A DNA stretch of 64,000 nucleotides from Treponema sp. (GTDB lineage: Bacteria > Spirochaetota > Spirochaetia > Treponematales > Treponemataceae): contig JAFXSM010000024.1 in the NCBI GenBank assembly GCA_017525605.1, forward strand, positions 1 to 64,000, given 5' to 3'. The notes below the pieces were generated by a model. It saw nothing but the letters and a program-made list of their open reading frames with translations, did not search any database and had not been told where the DNA came from. Below, piece after piece: positions 1 through 6,438 of the stretch. A program made the position numbers and the translations under genes. Numbering within the stretch: position 1 is the first letter of the stretch; the number at the start of each line of letters is the position of its first letter.

Positions 1-46
1 CCAGGGTGCGGATGTGGCCTAATAAATTGCGTAGTGGATAAGGAAT

Positions 47-72
47 GTGTTTTTCTAACCGCAAAAAAACAC
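47..72. terminator. Weak hairpin downstream of the exporter genes
   Basis: An 8-bp inverted repeat, GTGTTTTT with AAAAACAC, lies 4 bp beyond the stop codon of the minus-strand exporter pair. It could end that transcript. There is no clean T-tract on the minus strand, so the call rests on position and symmetry only. Confidence 0.3.
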
Positions 73-75
73 TTT

Positions 76-534
76 TCACTTTTCCGTTTTCCGCTTCCGC
101 AAGAATGTCTGCACGATGCGGAAGATTGACGACACGACGGCGACTCCGAGGACGATTGCTGCGCACGCCATGATTGTCTGGTAGCCGGTTCTAAGCATTT
201 CGTCGAGTTCTTTCTGGACTGCGGCTCGCATTGTGTAGAAAAGTCCGCCGCCGGGCACAAGCGGAAGGAGACCGGAAAGAAGAAAGACAGTCGCCGGGTT
301 TTTCATAAGCACTGCGAGGATTTCGCTTGCTACTGCTACTGCTACAGTTCCGATAAAATATCCCAGCGGCTCGCTTCCGACAAAATCGCGTATTATAAGG
401 TAGAGAAAATAACTCATCACGCCTAGAATTCCGCTTATGACAGCGTGAAGATATCGGGTGTTGAAGTAAAGCGAGCAGAATATGCTTGCGATGCCGCTCC
501 AAATTGCGGCAACAATCATTTTCGAAATAATCAC
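76..534 (-). CDS. Threonine/serine exporter, small C-terminal-type subunit
   Basis: A 152-residue, almost wholly hydrophobic protein with about four to five membrane segments and a short basic tail (FLRKRKTEK). It matches the second half of ThrE-type exporters (ThrE_2/DUF3815 style), including the loop LLSGLLPLVPGGGLFY that carries the conserved PGGG turn. In many bacteria ThrE is split into a long and a short subunit encoded side by side. Here the partner at 531-1304 ends inside this gene's start (4-bp ATGA overlap), which implies translational coupling. The likely role is export of threonine or serine across the inner membrane. Substrate is inferred from the family. Confidence 0.85.
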   Translation of the reverse strand: MIISKMIVAAIWSGIASIFCSLYFNTRYLHAVISGILGVMSYFLYLIIRDFVGSEPLGYFIGTVAVAVASEILAVLMKNPATVFLLSGLLPLVPGGGLFYTMRAAVQKELDEMLRTGYQTIMACAAIVLGVAVVSSIFRIVQTFLRKRKTEK

Positions 535-1304
535 AGCGCACCTGCCAAAAACAATCCCGCCACGGAGCCGATTGAAAGTCCCGTTGCAATCATCAGTGCC
601 TCAAGAAGACGCGCGCTGCCTGAAACGAGGTCGCCTGAAATCACGTCGCGCACTCCGTTCACGAACGCAAGCCCTGGAACGACCTGCATGATGCTTCCTC
701 CGAGCACTAGCGACGGCTTTATCCCAAGCGGCAGCATCCCGAACAAATCCGATGAGACCGAGATGAACGCGCCGCTTATGAGCGAGAAGAGAAAACTGTT
801 TTTTCCGTTCAAGATGCTGCTGAAGAAAATCATCATTATTCTTGTTATTGCTCCGATTATGAACGATGCGATTCCGTCAAATAATGTTCCTTCTATCATG
901 AATGTGAAGCAGGACGAGCTGAGTGCGCCCATGAGGACTAGAAACGCCGATGAATATTCCTTCGCGTCGATTACCCTTCGAAGCAGAGTCCGCACCTGCT
1001 CGGGATTCGATGTTTTTCCGCGGTTCACGAGCCTGTGCGAAAGCTCGTTCATCTGCGAAAGCTTGAGCATGTTCGTCCCGCGCTTCGTGATTCTCCGCAT
1101 TGCAGTGTGGTGCGTTCCTTCGTCGTCCACGCAGCTGAACATGACGACCGTAGGAGTGATGAACGCGCTCGCATCTTTCGCGCCGAGTGCCGTTGCGATG
1201 TGCACAACGGTGTCTTCCGCGCGGTACGTCTCGCCCCCGTTTTCAAGCACGATTTCGCCAGCAGTAACGGCAATATCCTGAATGTCCTGAACGTCGTCAA
1301 TCAT
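531..1304 (-). CDS. Threonine/serine exporter, large N-terminal-type subunit
   Basis: A 257-residue protein of the ThrE/DUF1212 type. A soluble N-terminal part of about 110 residues (AGEIVLENGGETYRAEDTV) is followed by roughly five membrane helices. The N-terminal domain is characteristic of the family, and the membrane half carries the VPGLAFVNGVRD motif. It overlaps the small subunit gene by 4 bp, so the two are one operon and probably one transporter. The start ATG at 1304 has no obvious strong ribosome-binding site. A hairpin terminator lies upstream at 1382-1417. Confidence 0.88.
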   Translation of the reverse strand: MIDDVQDIQDIAVTAGEIVLENGGETYRAEDTVVHIATALGAKDASAFITPTVVMFSCVDDEGTHHTAMRRITKRGTNMLKLSQMNELSHRLVNRGKTSNPEQVRTLLRRVIDAKEYSSAFLVLMGALSSSCFTFMIEGTLFDGIASFIIGAITRIMMIFFSSILNGKNSFLFSLISGAFISVSSDLFGMLPLGIKPSLVLGGSIMQVVPGLAFVNGVRDVISGDLVSGSARLLEALMIATGLSIGSVAGLFLAGAL

Positions 1305-1381
1305 CGATAAAATATTCCCCCGAACGAACTAATTATATCAATATATTATTCTCAACTTCTTCCTATTATTTCTTAAAAAAT

Positions 1382-1417
1382 AAACCTGTCCGAAAATTTT
1401 AGCTTCCGAACAGGTTT
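1382..1417. terminator. Hairpin terminator-like structure
   Basis: AAACCTGT pairs with ACAGGTTT, with an additional CG/CG pair inside. The loop is about 16 nt and A/T-rich tracts flank both sides, so it could work in either direction. Confidence 0.5.
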
Positions 1418-1533
1418 ATTATGGACTTTACGATTGTTAGATTGAATATCGAATTTTACGAAGCAAAAATGGAAACAAGCGGAAGCATACTTTGCATTTT
1501 CAAAATACATTTTTCGCTACCGCCTATAATGAA

Positions 1534-1610
1534 GGTACGGCTATAGCCGTGCCGTTAACGCTTGCCTCTACTGTGCAATTTTTAGAATACATTTGCACCT
1601 TGGCAAGCGA
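1534..1610. repeat. Dispersed hairpin repeat family R1, copy a
   Basis: The element starts with a near-perfect hairpin (GGTACGGC...GCCGTGCC). A second, nested hairpin follows: CGCTTGC pairs with the terminal GCAAGCG, and GTGCAA pairs with TTGCAC inside. The same plan recurs at 11417, 11574, 12000, 12161 and, as a half copy, 13552. Just upstream, 1471-1486 repeats the left end of the R2 element (GGAAACAAGCGGAAGC). This copy ends exactly at the lipase stop codon. It could be an extragenic repeat or a terminator-like cassette. Confidence 0.7.
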
Positions 1611-2414
1611 TTAGTTTTTCACGCTGACTGGGGATTTGAAGTATCTCTGCGTGTTCAGGTTCAGCGAGAGCGTTGCTGTTCCGTGTTTTTTGCCGGTTAC
1701 GTCATACGAGCCCCATTCGTCGCTGCGCAAATAGCTTTCTGTGTGCGCGGCGTATGCGTTCATTCCGTAGCCGCCGTTTTCGCGGTTGAGTCCTGCAATC
1801 GCCCAGACTGTGTTGTTCACGAGGCTTCCGCTCATGTACGGAACGAGGTCGCTTTGGTCGCCGAGCCTTTTGACAGTTCCCTCTCTGCTTCCTGCCGAAA
1901 GAAGCGGTGAGCCGAACGTGACGACGTTCATCACGTTGTAGTCGGCTTTTATCGTGTTGTCCGCCGAAACCTGCTGCGCAATCATTCCTCCGAGGCTGTG
2001 ACCTGCAAGAATGAGATTCGAATTTTTCGGAATGTTCCTTTCGATTACGTTGACGACGTTCGTGTAATATTTGCTCTTCTGGTTGAATCCAGAAAGCGCG
2101 TCCGTAAGATATCCCGTTGACTGGTTCTCGATTATTTCAGTTCCCGAAAGGGTGATGAGGTACACATTCGTGCTTGTCCAGCCGTTGTCTAAAGTTCCCT
2201 GCGTCACGATGATAGGACCTTTCTGTCCGCCGTTGTAGCCCTGGTATGTGTAAGAGCATATTTCATTCGCCTGCGTATACTTCACGAACGAAGACTGTGC
2301 AGCCCTGCTTTCTTCCTGAAGGATTCCGTCGTTTTCATCCTCCGCGATGTCCGAGCAGCCGAAGAGAAGCGAAACGAGAGAGAGCGATGCAACAAGTGCC
2401 GAAAACTTTTTCAT
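1611..2414 (-). CDS. Secreted lipase-like lipoprotein (alpha/beta hydrolase)
   Basis: A 267-residue protein whose N-terminus is a lipoprotein signal peptide with lipobox LLFGC (Cys20). The nucleophile elbow GHSLGG places the catalytic serine at about residue 140. Asp186 or Asp189 (GDQSDLVP) and His224 (AAHTESY) complete a class-3-lipase-like triad. The longer open frame begins at 2492, but a good ribosome-binding site (AGGAGGT on the coding strand) sits just before ATG 2414, which is the start chosen. It probably acts on esters or lipids outside the inner membrane. The substrate is unknown. Palindromic operator-like sites lie immediately upstream. Confidence 0.85.
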   Translation of the reverse strand: MKKFSALVASLSLVSLLFGCSDIAEDENDGILQEESRAAQSSFVKYTQANEICSYTYQGYNGGQKGPIIVTQGTLDNGWTSTNVYLITLSGTEIIENQSTGYLTDALSGFNQKSKYYTNVVNVIERNIPKNSNLILAGHSLGGMIAQQVSADNTIKADYNVMNVVTFGSPLLSAGSREGTVKRLGDQSDLVPYMSGSLVNNTVWAIAGLNRENGGYGMNAYAAHTESYLRSDEWGSYDVTGKKHGTATLSLNLNTQRYFKSPVSVKN

Positions 2415-2436
2415 AATGTGACCTCCTGAAATATCT

Positions 2437-2480
2437 GATAGTAGAACTATCTTTGTGATAGAATCACTATCAGTAATAGT
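2437..2480. promoter_or_regulatory. Overlapping palindromic operator-like sites upstream of the lipase gene
   Basis: GATAGT-aga-ACTATC (2437-2451) and GTGAT-aga-ATCAC (2455-2467) share the same AGA spacer and are centred 17 bp apart. A third inverted pair, ACTAT-cagta-ATAGT, overlaps the second (2466-2480). They lie 23-66 bp before the lipase start codon, where a repressor would act. The HTH protein encoded just upstream (2583-2912) is a candidate binder. Confidence 0.55.
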
Positions 2481-2582
2481 AATATCACACATTCAGAAAA
2501 AAGCAAGAAGAAATTCAGATTTTTTTATAAAAATTTTGAGGGGGAGTTTTAAATAGCCTAGTTTGCCAATAAATTTGAGTGT

Positions 2583-2912
2583 TTATCCCGTTTTCAGCAT
2601 GTGAACCAGCTTTTTCACGAACATGAAGTCGTTTTCGTGAAGTTGCCTAAGTTCGTTGATAACCATGTTCATATCGGTTTCTGTTGGGATTTTTTCTGAA
2701 GAAGATTCTGAGTTTTTACCGCAGACAAGACTCTCAACGGAAGTATGCAAGGCATGTGCGATTTTCACTGCGAGTTCTGCTTGAGGCTGGCTTCCGTTAG
2801 TTGCAAGGTAATGGTCGAGCGTGTGCTTGCTTATGCCTGTCATTTCCGCAAGTTCTTTCACCTTTATATCTTGATAAGTGAGTTCTTCCTTTAAATTTTC
2901 CCTGAATCCCAT
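2583..2912 (-). CDS. XRE-type helix-turn-helix regulator
   Basis: A 109-residue protein. Residues about 8-63 form a Cro/C1-type HTH (VKELAEMTGISKHTLDHYL), followed by a polar linker and a helical tail (NELRQLHENDFMFVKKLVHML). It is on the same strand as the lipase gene, 168 bp upstream of it, with palindromes in the gap. It therefore probably controls the lipase gene, itself, or both. It resembles phage-type and toxin-antitoxin regulators, but no partner of that kind is adjacent. Confidence 0.8.
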   Translation of the reverse strand: MGFRENLKEELTYQDIKVKELAEMTGISKHTLDHYLATNGSQPQAELAVKIAHALHTSVESLVCGKNSESSSEKIPTETDMNMVINELRQLHENDFMFVKKLVHMLKTG

Positions 2913-3072
2913 GCAGATAATTATTCATATTTGGTTCGAATTTTTAGCTTTACAATTCAAAAGTTAGTATTTATACTTCTGTATTACTAAGATTTGAATA
3001 ATTAATATTCATTCTTGGTAAAAACGACTCTGCTTTGAGCCGGTAAAATGATTAATTCAAAAAGGATTTAAA

Positions 3073-3582
3073 ATGAAAAAAAATATATTGTTTTTTGCAT
3101 TGTCGATTATGATTTTATTTACGGGCTGCGTTTCTTCAAATATAGAAGAATTCAATCCAGAGGATTACGGATATTTTAATTTTCCCAAGGATGTGAAAGT
3201 TTTTAAAGCTTCGTCAGATGGAATGATAGACAGTACACAATATTATGCACATTCGACATACAACAGTTTCACAGGTACAACAACAACGGATTTATATAAG
3301 ACTGGCAGGCTGAGAATGTCAACTAAGCCATCAATAAAAAATGATTGTCTGAAAACTGCTTGTAAAAAAAGTACAGAAGATGGTTATACATATATTTTGA
3401 TTTTGGATGAATATGAAAATTCTTATGAGTCTGGTAATGAGGTAAGGTATAATTATCAGATTCTGTTTATGCCTATAAATAAAGATGACATCTCAACAGA
3501 GATGCATGACTATAAGATTTTCAAAAACACGCTCTATTATAAACCAATGGAGCAAATCCAGAATGAAGAAACAATGTCTTAA
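3073..3582 (+). CDS. Hypothetical lipoprotein
   Basis: A 169-residue protein with a lipoprotein signal peptide and lipobox (ILFTGC, Cys19). The mature part is rich in Tyr, Asp and Asn and has a Ser/Thr-rich stretch (YNSFTGTTTTDLY). I recognise no family. The start is supported by AAAGGA shortly before the ATG. Codon use is more A/T-rich than in the core genes. The stop codon is followed after 6 bp by the HigB remnant, so this gene sits at an old recombination or deletion junction. Confidence 0.7.
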   Translation: MKKNILFFALSIMILFTGCVSSNIEEFNPEDYGYFNFPKDVKVFKASSDGMIDSTQYYAHSTYNSFTGTTTTDLYKTGRLRMSTKPSIKNDCLKTACKKSTEDGYTYILILDEYENSYESGNEVRYNYQILFMPINKDDISTEMHDYKIFKNTLYYKPMEQIQNEETMS

Positions 3583-3588
3583 GTCTGA

Positions 3589-3654
3589 CACTTCCGCGGG
3601 GAGTTAGTCAGCTCACATTCTGAGTACGACAAAATAAATGCGGAGGAAATCTAA
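3589..3654 (+). pseudogene. Remnant of a HigB-type toxin C-terminus
   Basis: Twenty-one in-frame codons before the antitoxin gene read HFRGELVSSHSEYDKINAEE and then Ile-stop. The SHSEYDKI stretch is the usual C-terminal signature of HigB-family RNase toxins (typically T/SHxEYDxI). The TAA stop overlaps the antitoxin ATG (TAATG), exactly as in an intact higBA operon. There is no start codon and an in-frame TGA precedes it, so about three quarters of the toxin is gone. Confidence 0.65.
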
Positions 3655-4025
3655 TGGCTTACAACAAACTCATAAAGACCGAAGAAGATTATAATTTCGC
3701 CATGAAAAGAATCGACGAGCTTTTTGATGCGGAAGAGGGAACACCAGAATGCGACGAGCTTGAGCTTCTCGTGGCGCTTGTCGAGTTGTACGAAAAAGAA
3801 AGATTCCCTATTGAGTCTCCCGACCCCGTGGAAGCGATAAAATTCCGCATGGAACAGGAAAATCTCACGAACGAAGACATGATTCAGTACTTCGGAAGCA
3901 AGTCACGCATTTCCGAAATCTTCTCGCACAAAAGAAACTTGAGCATTGCGATGATACGAAAGCTCGTCACAGGGCTCCGCATTCCCGCAGAAGTTCTGCT
4001 TAGAATCAGCCCAGCACGCGTATGA
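3654..4025 (+). CDS. HigA-type antitoxin, now orphan
   Basis: A 123-residue protein with an N-terminal helical dimerisation segment and a C-terminal XRE helix-turn-helix (about 60-115; NEDMIQYFGSKSRISEIFSHKR). This is the layout of COG5499-type antitoxins that follow HigB RNases. GGAGG precedes the start. The start overlaps the stop of a toxin stub, so it was once a toxin-antitoxin pair. An antitoxin without its toxin may persist as an autorepressor or may neutralise related toxins elsewhere. Confidence 0.8.
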   Translation: MAYNKLIKTEEDYNFAMKRIDELFDAEEGTPECDELELLVALVELYEKERFPIESPDPVEAIKFRMEQENLTNEDMIQYFGSKSRISEIFSHKRNLSIAMIRKLVTGLRIPAEVLLRISPARV

Positions 4026-4105
4026 CGGACAGATTTCTCGGCAAAACGCTTTCCCTCGAAGACGAATACATCGCCGATTGCATGATTTTCTGAATCTGTC
4101 TTTAA

Positions 4106-4432
4106 TCAATCGATTTCCAGTGCTATTTTTAGTGCAGTTTTCAGTTCTTCCAATTTTGCAGGCGAAAGGCAGCCGATATAGTTTGTCAGGTCGCTTTTTC
4201 TGATGCTTATCAATTCATCGCAGCGTATACAACTGAAATGTTTTAGACCGCTTTCTTCTCCCACAAGAACTTGCGTGCTGATTCCTTCTGTTGTTGTGTA
4301 AACTGGAGCACGGATGACTGTTGAGTATTTCGAATCTATAAGTTCCTGTCGGCTTAAGACAACAAAGACTCTTTGCTTTTTTGTGTCATTCTTTGAAGCT
4401 TTTTCTACAAGGTATAATTCTCCGCGTCGCAT
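4106..4432 (-). CDS. MazF/PemK-type endoribonuclease toxin
   Basis: A 108-residue protein with the PemK/MazF pattern: [10 protein letters not shown] at the N-terminus (usually RGExxxV), [10 protein letters not shown], then VIRAPVYTT, and [16 protein letters not shown] near residue 75. These correspond to the SH3-like barrel and the catalytic Arg/Thr region. Family members cut mRNA at short motifs and stop growth. It lies 12 bp downstream of a small acidic gene in the usual antitoxin-first order. Length is normal for the family. Confidence 0.85.
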   Translation of the reverse strand: MRRGELYLVEKASKNDTKKQRVFVVLSRQELIDSKYSTVIRAPVYTTTEGISTQVLVGEESGLKHFSCIRCDELISIRKSDLTNYIGCLSPAKLEELKTALKIALEID

Positions 4433-4444
4433 TTTTCGTCCGTT

Positions 4445-4684
4445 TTAGATGTCTGCCTGAAATTCAAGGTTCTCTTCCGCACCTTCGTTGAGATAGTCTG
4501 CGTTTGCATCGATTATTGCGGTGTCGCTTATTTTATGTGAATCTTCATCAGCAATGTCCTCTGCATATTCATCTGGTTGTTGTGCGATAAAACGAGCGAA
4601 CTGAATGACCGTGCACATTTTTCGTGCCGGCAATGTCCTGAAAATATTGACTGCTTCATCTGTAAGAGCTGTTGCTGTTTTCAT
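4445..4684 (-). CDS. Antitoxin partner of the MazF-type toxin
   Basis: A 79-residue acidic protein (MKTATALTDEAVNIFRTLPA at the N-terminus; acidic tail ending EENLEFQADI). The open frame extends to 4912, but ATG 4684 follows a clear AGGAG and gives the usual antitoxin size. The N-terminal half looks like a helical DNA-binding or dimerisation module, and the C-terminal half looks like a disordered neutralising tail. Assignment as antitoxin comes mainly from size, acidity and position 12 bp ahead of the toxin gene. Confidence 0.7.
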   Translation of the reverse strand: MKTATALTDEAVNIFRTLPARKMCTVIQFARFIAQQPDEYAEDIADEDSHKISDTAIIDANADYLNEGAEENLEFQADI

Positions 4685-4795
4685 AAAACTCTCCTTTTGT
4701 TCAATTATAATTTGAATTAACCGAAAAATGAAGTTTCCCCTAAATCTCCCACCAAATAACTTTTTGTTGCAAAGTTTGACATTTCTTGTCGTTTC

Positions 4796-4823
4796 TTGAC
4801 ATTTTTGACTGCTTTGATAAATT
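4796..4823 (+). promoter_or_regulatory. Candidate promoter for the MATE gene
   Basis: TTGACA at 4796-4801 is followed after 16 bp by TAAATT at 4818-4823. A second possibility is TTGACT 4805-4810 with TATGAT 4829-4834, but that -10 box would overlap the ATG. Either way the gap between -10 box and start codon is unusually short and there is no ribosome-binding site. Confidence 0.4.
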
Positions 4824-4829
4824 TTTTGT

Positions 4830-6290
4830 ATGATTAAGAACATTGATATTTTCGAAAAGGACCCGATTCCGAAGGCTGTGCTCAAGCTTGCAGTTCCCAC
4901 AGTCTTGAGCATGATTGTTACGGTTCTCTACAACATGGTCGATGCATTTTTCGTCGGCATGACAAACAATCCGAGCATGTTCGCGGCGGTGAATGTCGCA
5001 ACTCCTGTGTTCATGGTGCTGATGGCTGCCGGAAACATATTCGGAATGGGCGGAAGCTCGTTTTTGAGCCGCGCGCTCGGACAGAAAAAATACGACAAAG
5101 TGAAGAACATCAGCTCGTTCTGTTTTTATGCGGCTCTTGTCGCAGGAATCATCGGCGGTTTGCTGGTGCTCCAGTTCATGCCGCAGGTGCTCAGCGCAAT
5201 CGGAACGACAGAAGGAACTGAAAAATTCGCACGCGAATATTTGACGATATTGGCGTATGGCGGCCCGATTATTGTGATTTCGACTGCATTCACGAACATA
5301 ATCAGAGGCGAGGGTGCTTCGAAGAATTCGATGATTGGAATGATGGTCGGAACAATCGTGAACATCATCCTCGACCCGATTTTCATCCTAGACGAGCTTT
5401 TCGGAATCAAGCTTCTCGGACGCGGCGTTGAGGGGGCTGCAATCGCGACACTCGCAGGAAACTTCGTCACGCTCTGTATCTACATAATGCACGTCGTCTC
5501 AAAAAATTCAGTCCTGACTATAAATCCGAAGCATTTCAAAGTCCGCGACGGAATCCTCTCCGGCGTTCTCGTAATCGGGCTTCCGGCTTCGCTCACGAAT
5601 ATCCTCATGTCTGTGAGCGCGATTGCGGAGAACAAGCTCCTTGCAAGCTACTTCTACACGAATGTCGTTTCGGAAGGTCTCGCTCCTCTCATCACGACGA
5701 TTGTCGGCGGAAATCCTGTCTACGGCGATATTCCTGTCGCTGCGATGGGAGTCGCGCTCAAGGCGAACATGCTCACGATTTTCATTCAGCTCGGTCTCGG
5801 AATGGGAATTTCTCCGCTTGTCGGATACAACTACGGCGCAAGGAATTTCAAGCGGATGAAGGGCATAATGAAATTCGCAATATCCGCAAACATCATTGCA
5901 GGAACGGTTCTGACGATTCTCTACTGCATTTTTGCGAAGCAGATTGTCAACATTTTCTCCGAGGATGCGGCGGTCGTTTATGTCGGTCGCTACATGATTT
6001 ACGGATTGATGACATCGATGCCGTTCATCGGAATCTTGTTCTGCTTGAATTTCACTTTCCAGGCAGCAGGAAAAGGTGCCCAGTCGCTGATTCTTGCCGT
6101 GAGCCGTCAGGGATTCGTCTTCTTCCCGATGCTCTTCGTGATGAACCATTTCTTCGGCATCTACGGAATCGTCTACGCCCAGCCGATAGCAGATATCGTC
6201 TCTGTAATAATGGCACTTCTAATGTTCATGAGATTGAACCGCGACTTCCGAGAAATAGAAGCCGAGATGGAAGCACTGCAGATATATTAA
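4830..6290 (+). CDS. MATE-family multidrug/sodium efflux transporter
   Basis: A 486-residue protein with about twelve membrane helices in two homologous halves. The N-terminus (FEKDPIPKAVLKLAVPTVLSM) is the classic MATE opening. Repeats of the family motif GG(S)SFLSRALGQKK near residue 75 and GISPLVGYNYGARNFKRMK near residue 335 are visible. It would export drugs or metabolites in exchange for Na+ or H+. No ribosome-binding site precedes the ATG, and the start lies close to a promoter -10 box, so a leaderless or very short-leader transcript is possible. The gene is followed by hairpin element R2. Confidence 0.93.
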   Translation: MIKNIDIFEKDPIPKAVLKLAVPTVLSMIVTVLYNMVDAFFVGMTNNPSMFAAVNVATPVFMVLMAAGNIFGMGGSSFLSRALGQKKYDKVKNISSFCFYAALVAGIIGGLLVLQFMPQVLSAIGTTEGTEKFAREYLTILAYGGPIIVISTAFTNIIRGEGASKNSMIGMMVGTIVNIILDPIFILDELFGIKLLGRGVEGAAIATLAGNFVTLCIYIMHVVSKNSVLTINPKHFKVRDGILSGVLVIGLPASLTNILMSVSAIAENKLLASYFYTNVVSEGLAPLITTIVGGNPVYGDIPVAAMGVALKANMLTIFIQLGLGMGISPLVGYNYGARNFKRMKGIMKFAISANIIAGTVLTILYCIFAKQIVNIFSEDAAVVYVGRYMIYGLMTSMPFIGILFCLNFTFQAAGKGAQSLILAVSRQGFVFFPMLFVMNHFFGIYGIVYAQPIADIVSVIMALLMFMRLNRDFREIEAEMEALQIY

Positions 6291-6313
6291 ATGACAGTAT
6301 TGGAAGTTATGAT

Positions 6314-6413
6314 GGAAACAAGCGGAGGCGAGGTTCCTGCATGAAAAACACTCAGCCACCGCGAAGCGGTACTGCCGTTTTTCATGTAGGGTTCTCGCCG
6401 GGAGCTTGTTTCC
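6314..6413 (+). repeat. Structured intergenic element R2, copy A
   Basis: A 100-bp element that folds on itself end to end. P1 is GGAAACAAGC with GCTTGTTTCC. P2 is GGCGAG with CTCGCC. P3 is CCTGCATGAAAAAC with GTTTTTCATGTAGG (one G-U). The apical stem is ACCGC-GAA-GCGGT. Copy B at 21662-21765 has the same core, while P1, P2 and P3 differ by paired substitutions. It lies between two convergent genes. Strand is assigned by matching copy B; the structure is nearly symmetric. Confidence 0.75.
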
Positions 6414-6438
6414 AACTTTTACATTTCACATTGGATTT

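Noticed and set aside
2455..2471. TTGTGATAGAATCACTA as a possible Rex box near the lipase gene.
   Set aside because: The spacer is 5 bp rather than 6 and the right half-site is wrong; the repeat context with GATAGT palindromes fits another regulator.
4022..4093. A 23-codon ORF overlapping the end of the orphan antitoxin gene by ATGA (MTDRFLGKTLSLEDEYIADC...).
   Set aside because: The overlap looks like coupling, but the peptide has no fold, no ribosome-binding site and no known relative; chance is the simpler view.
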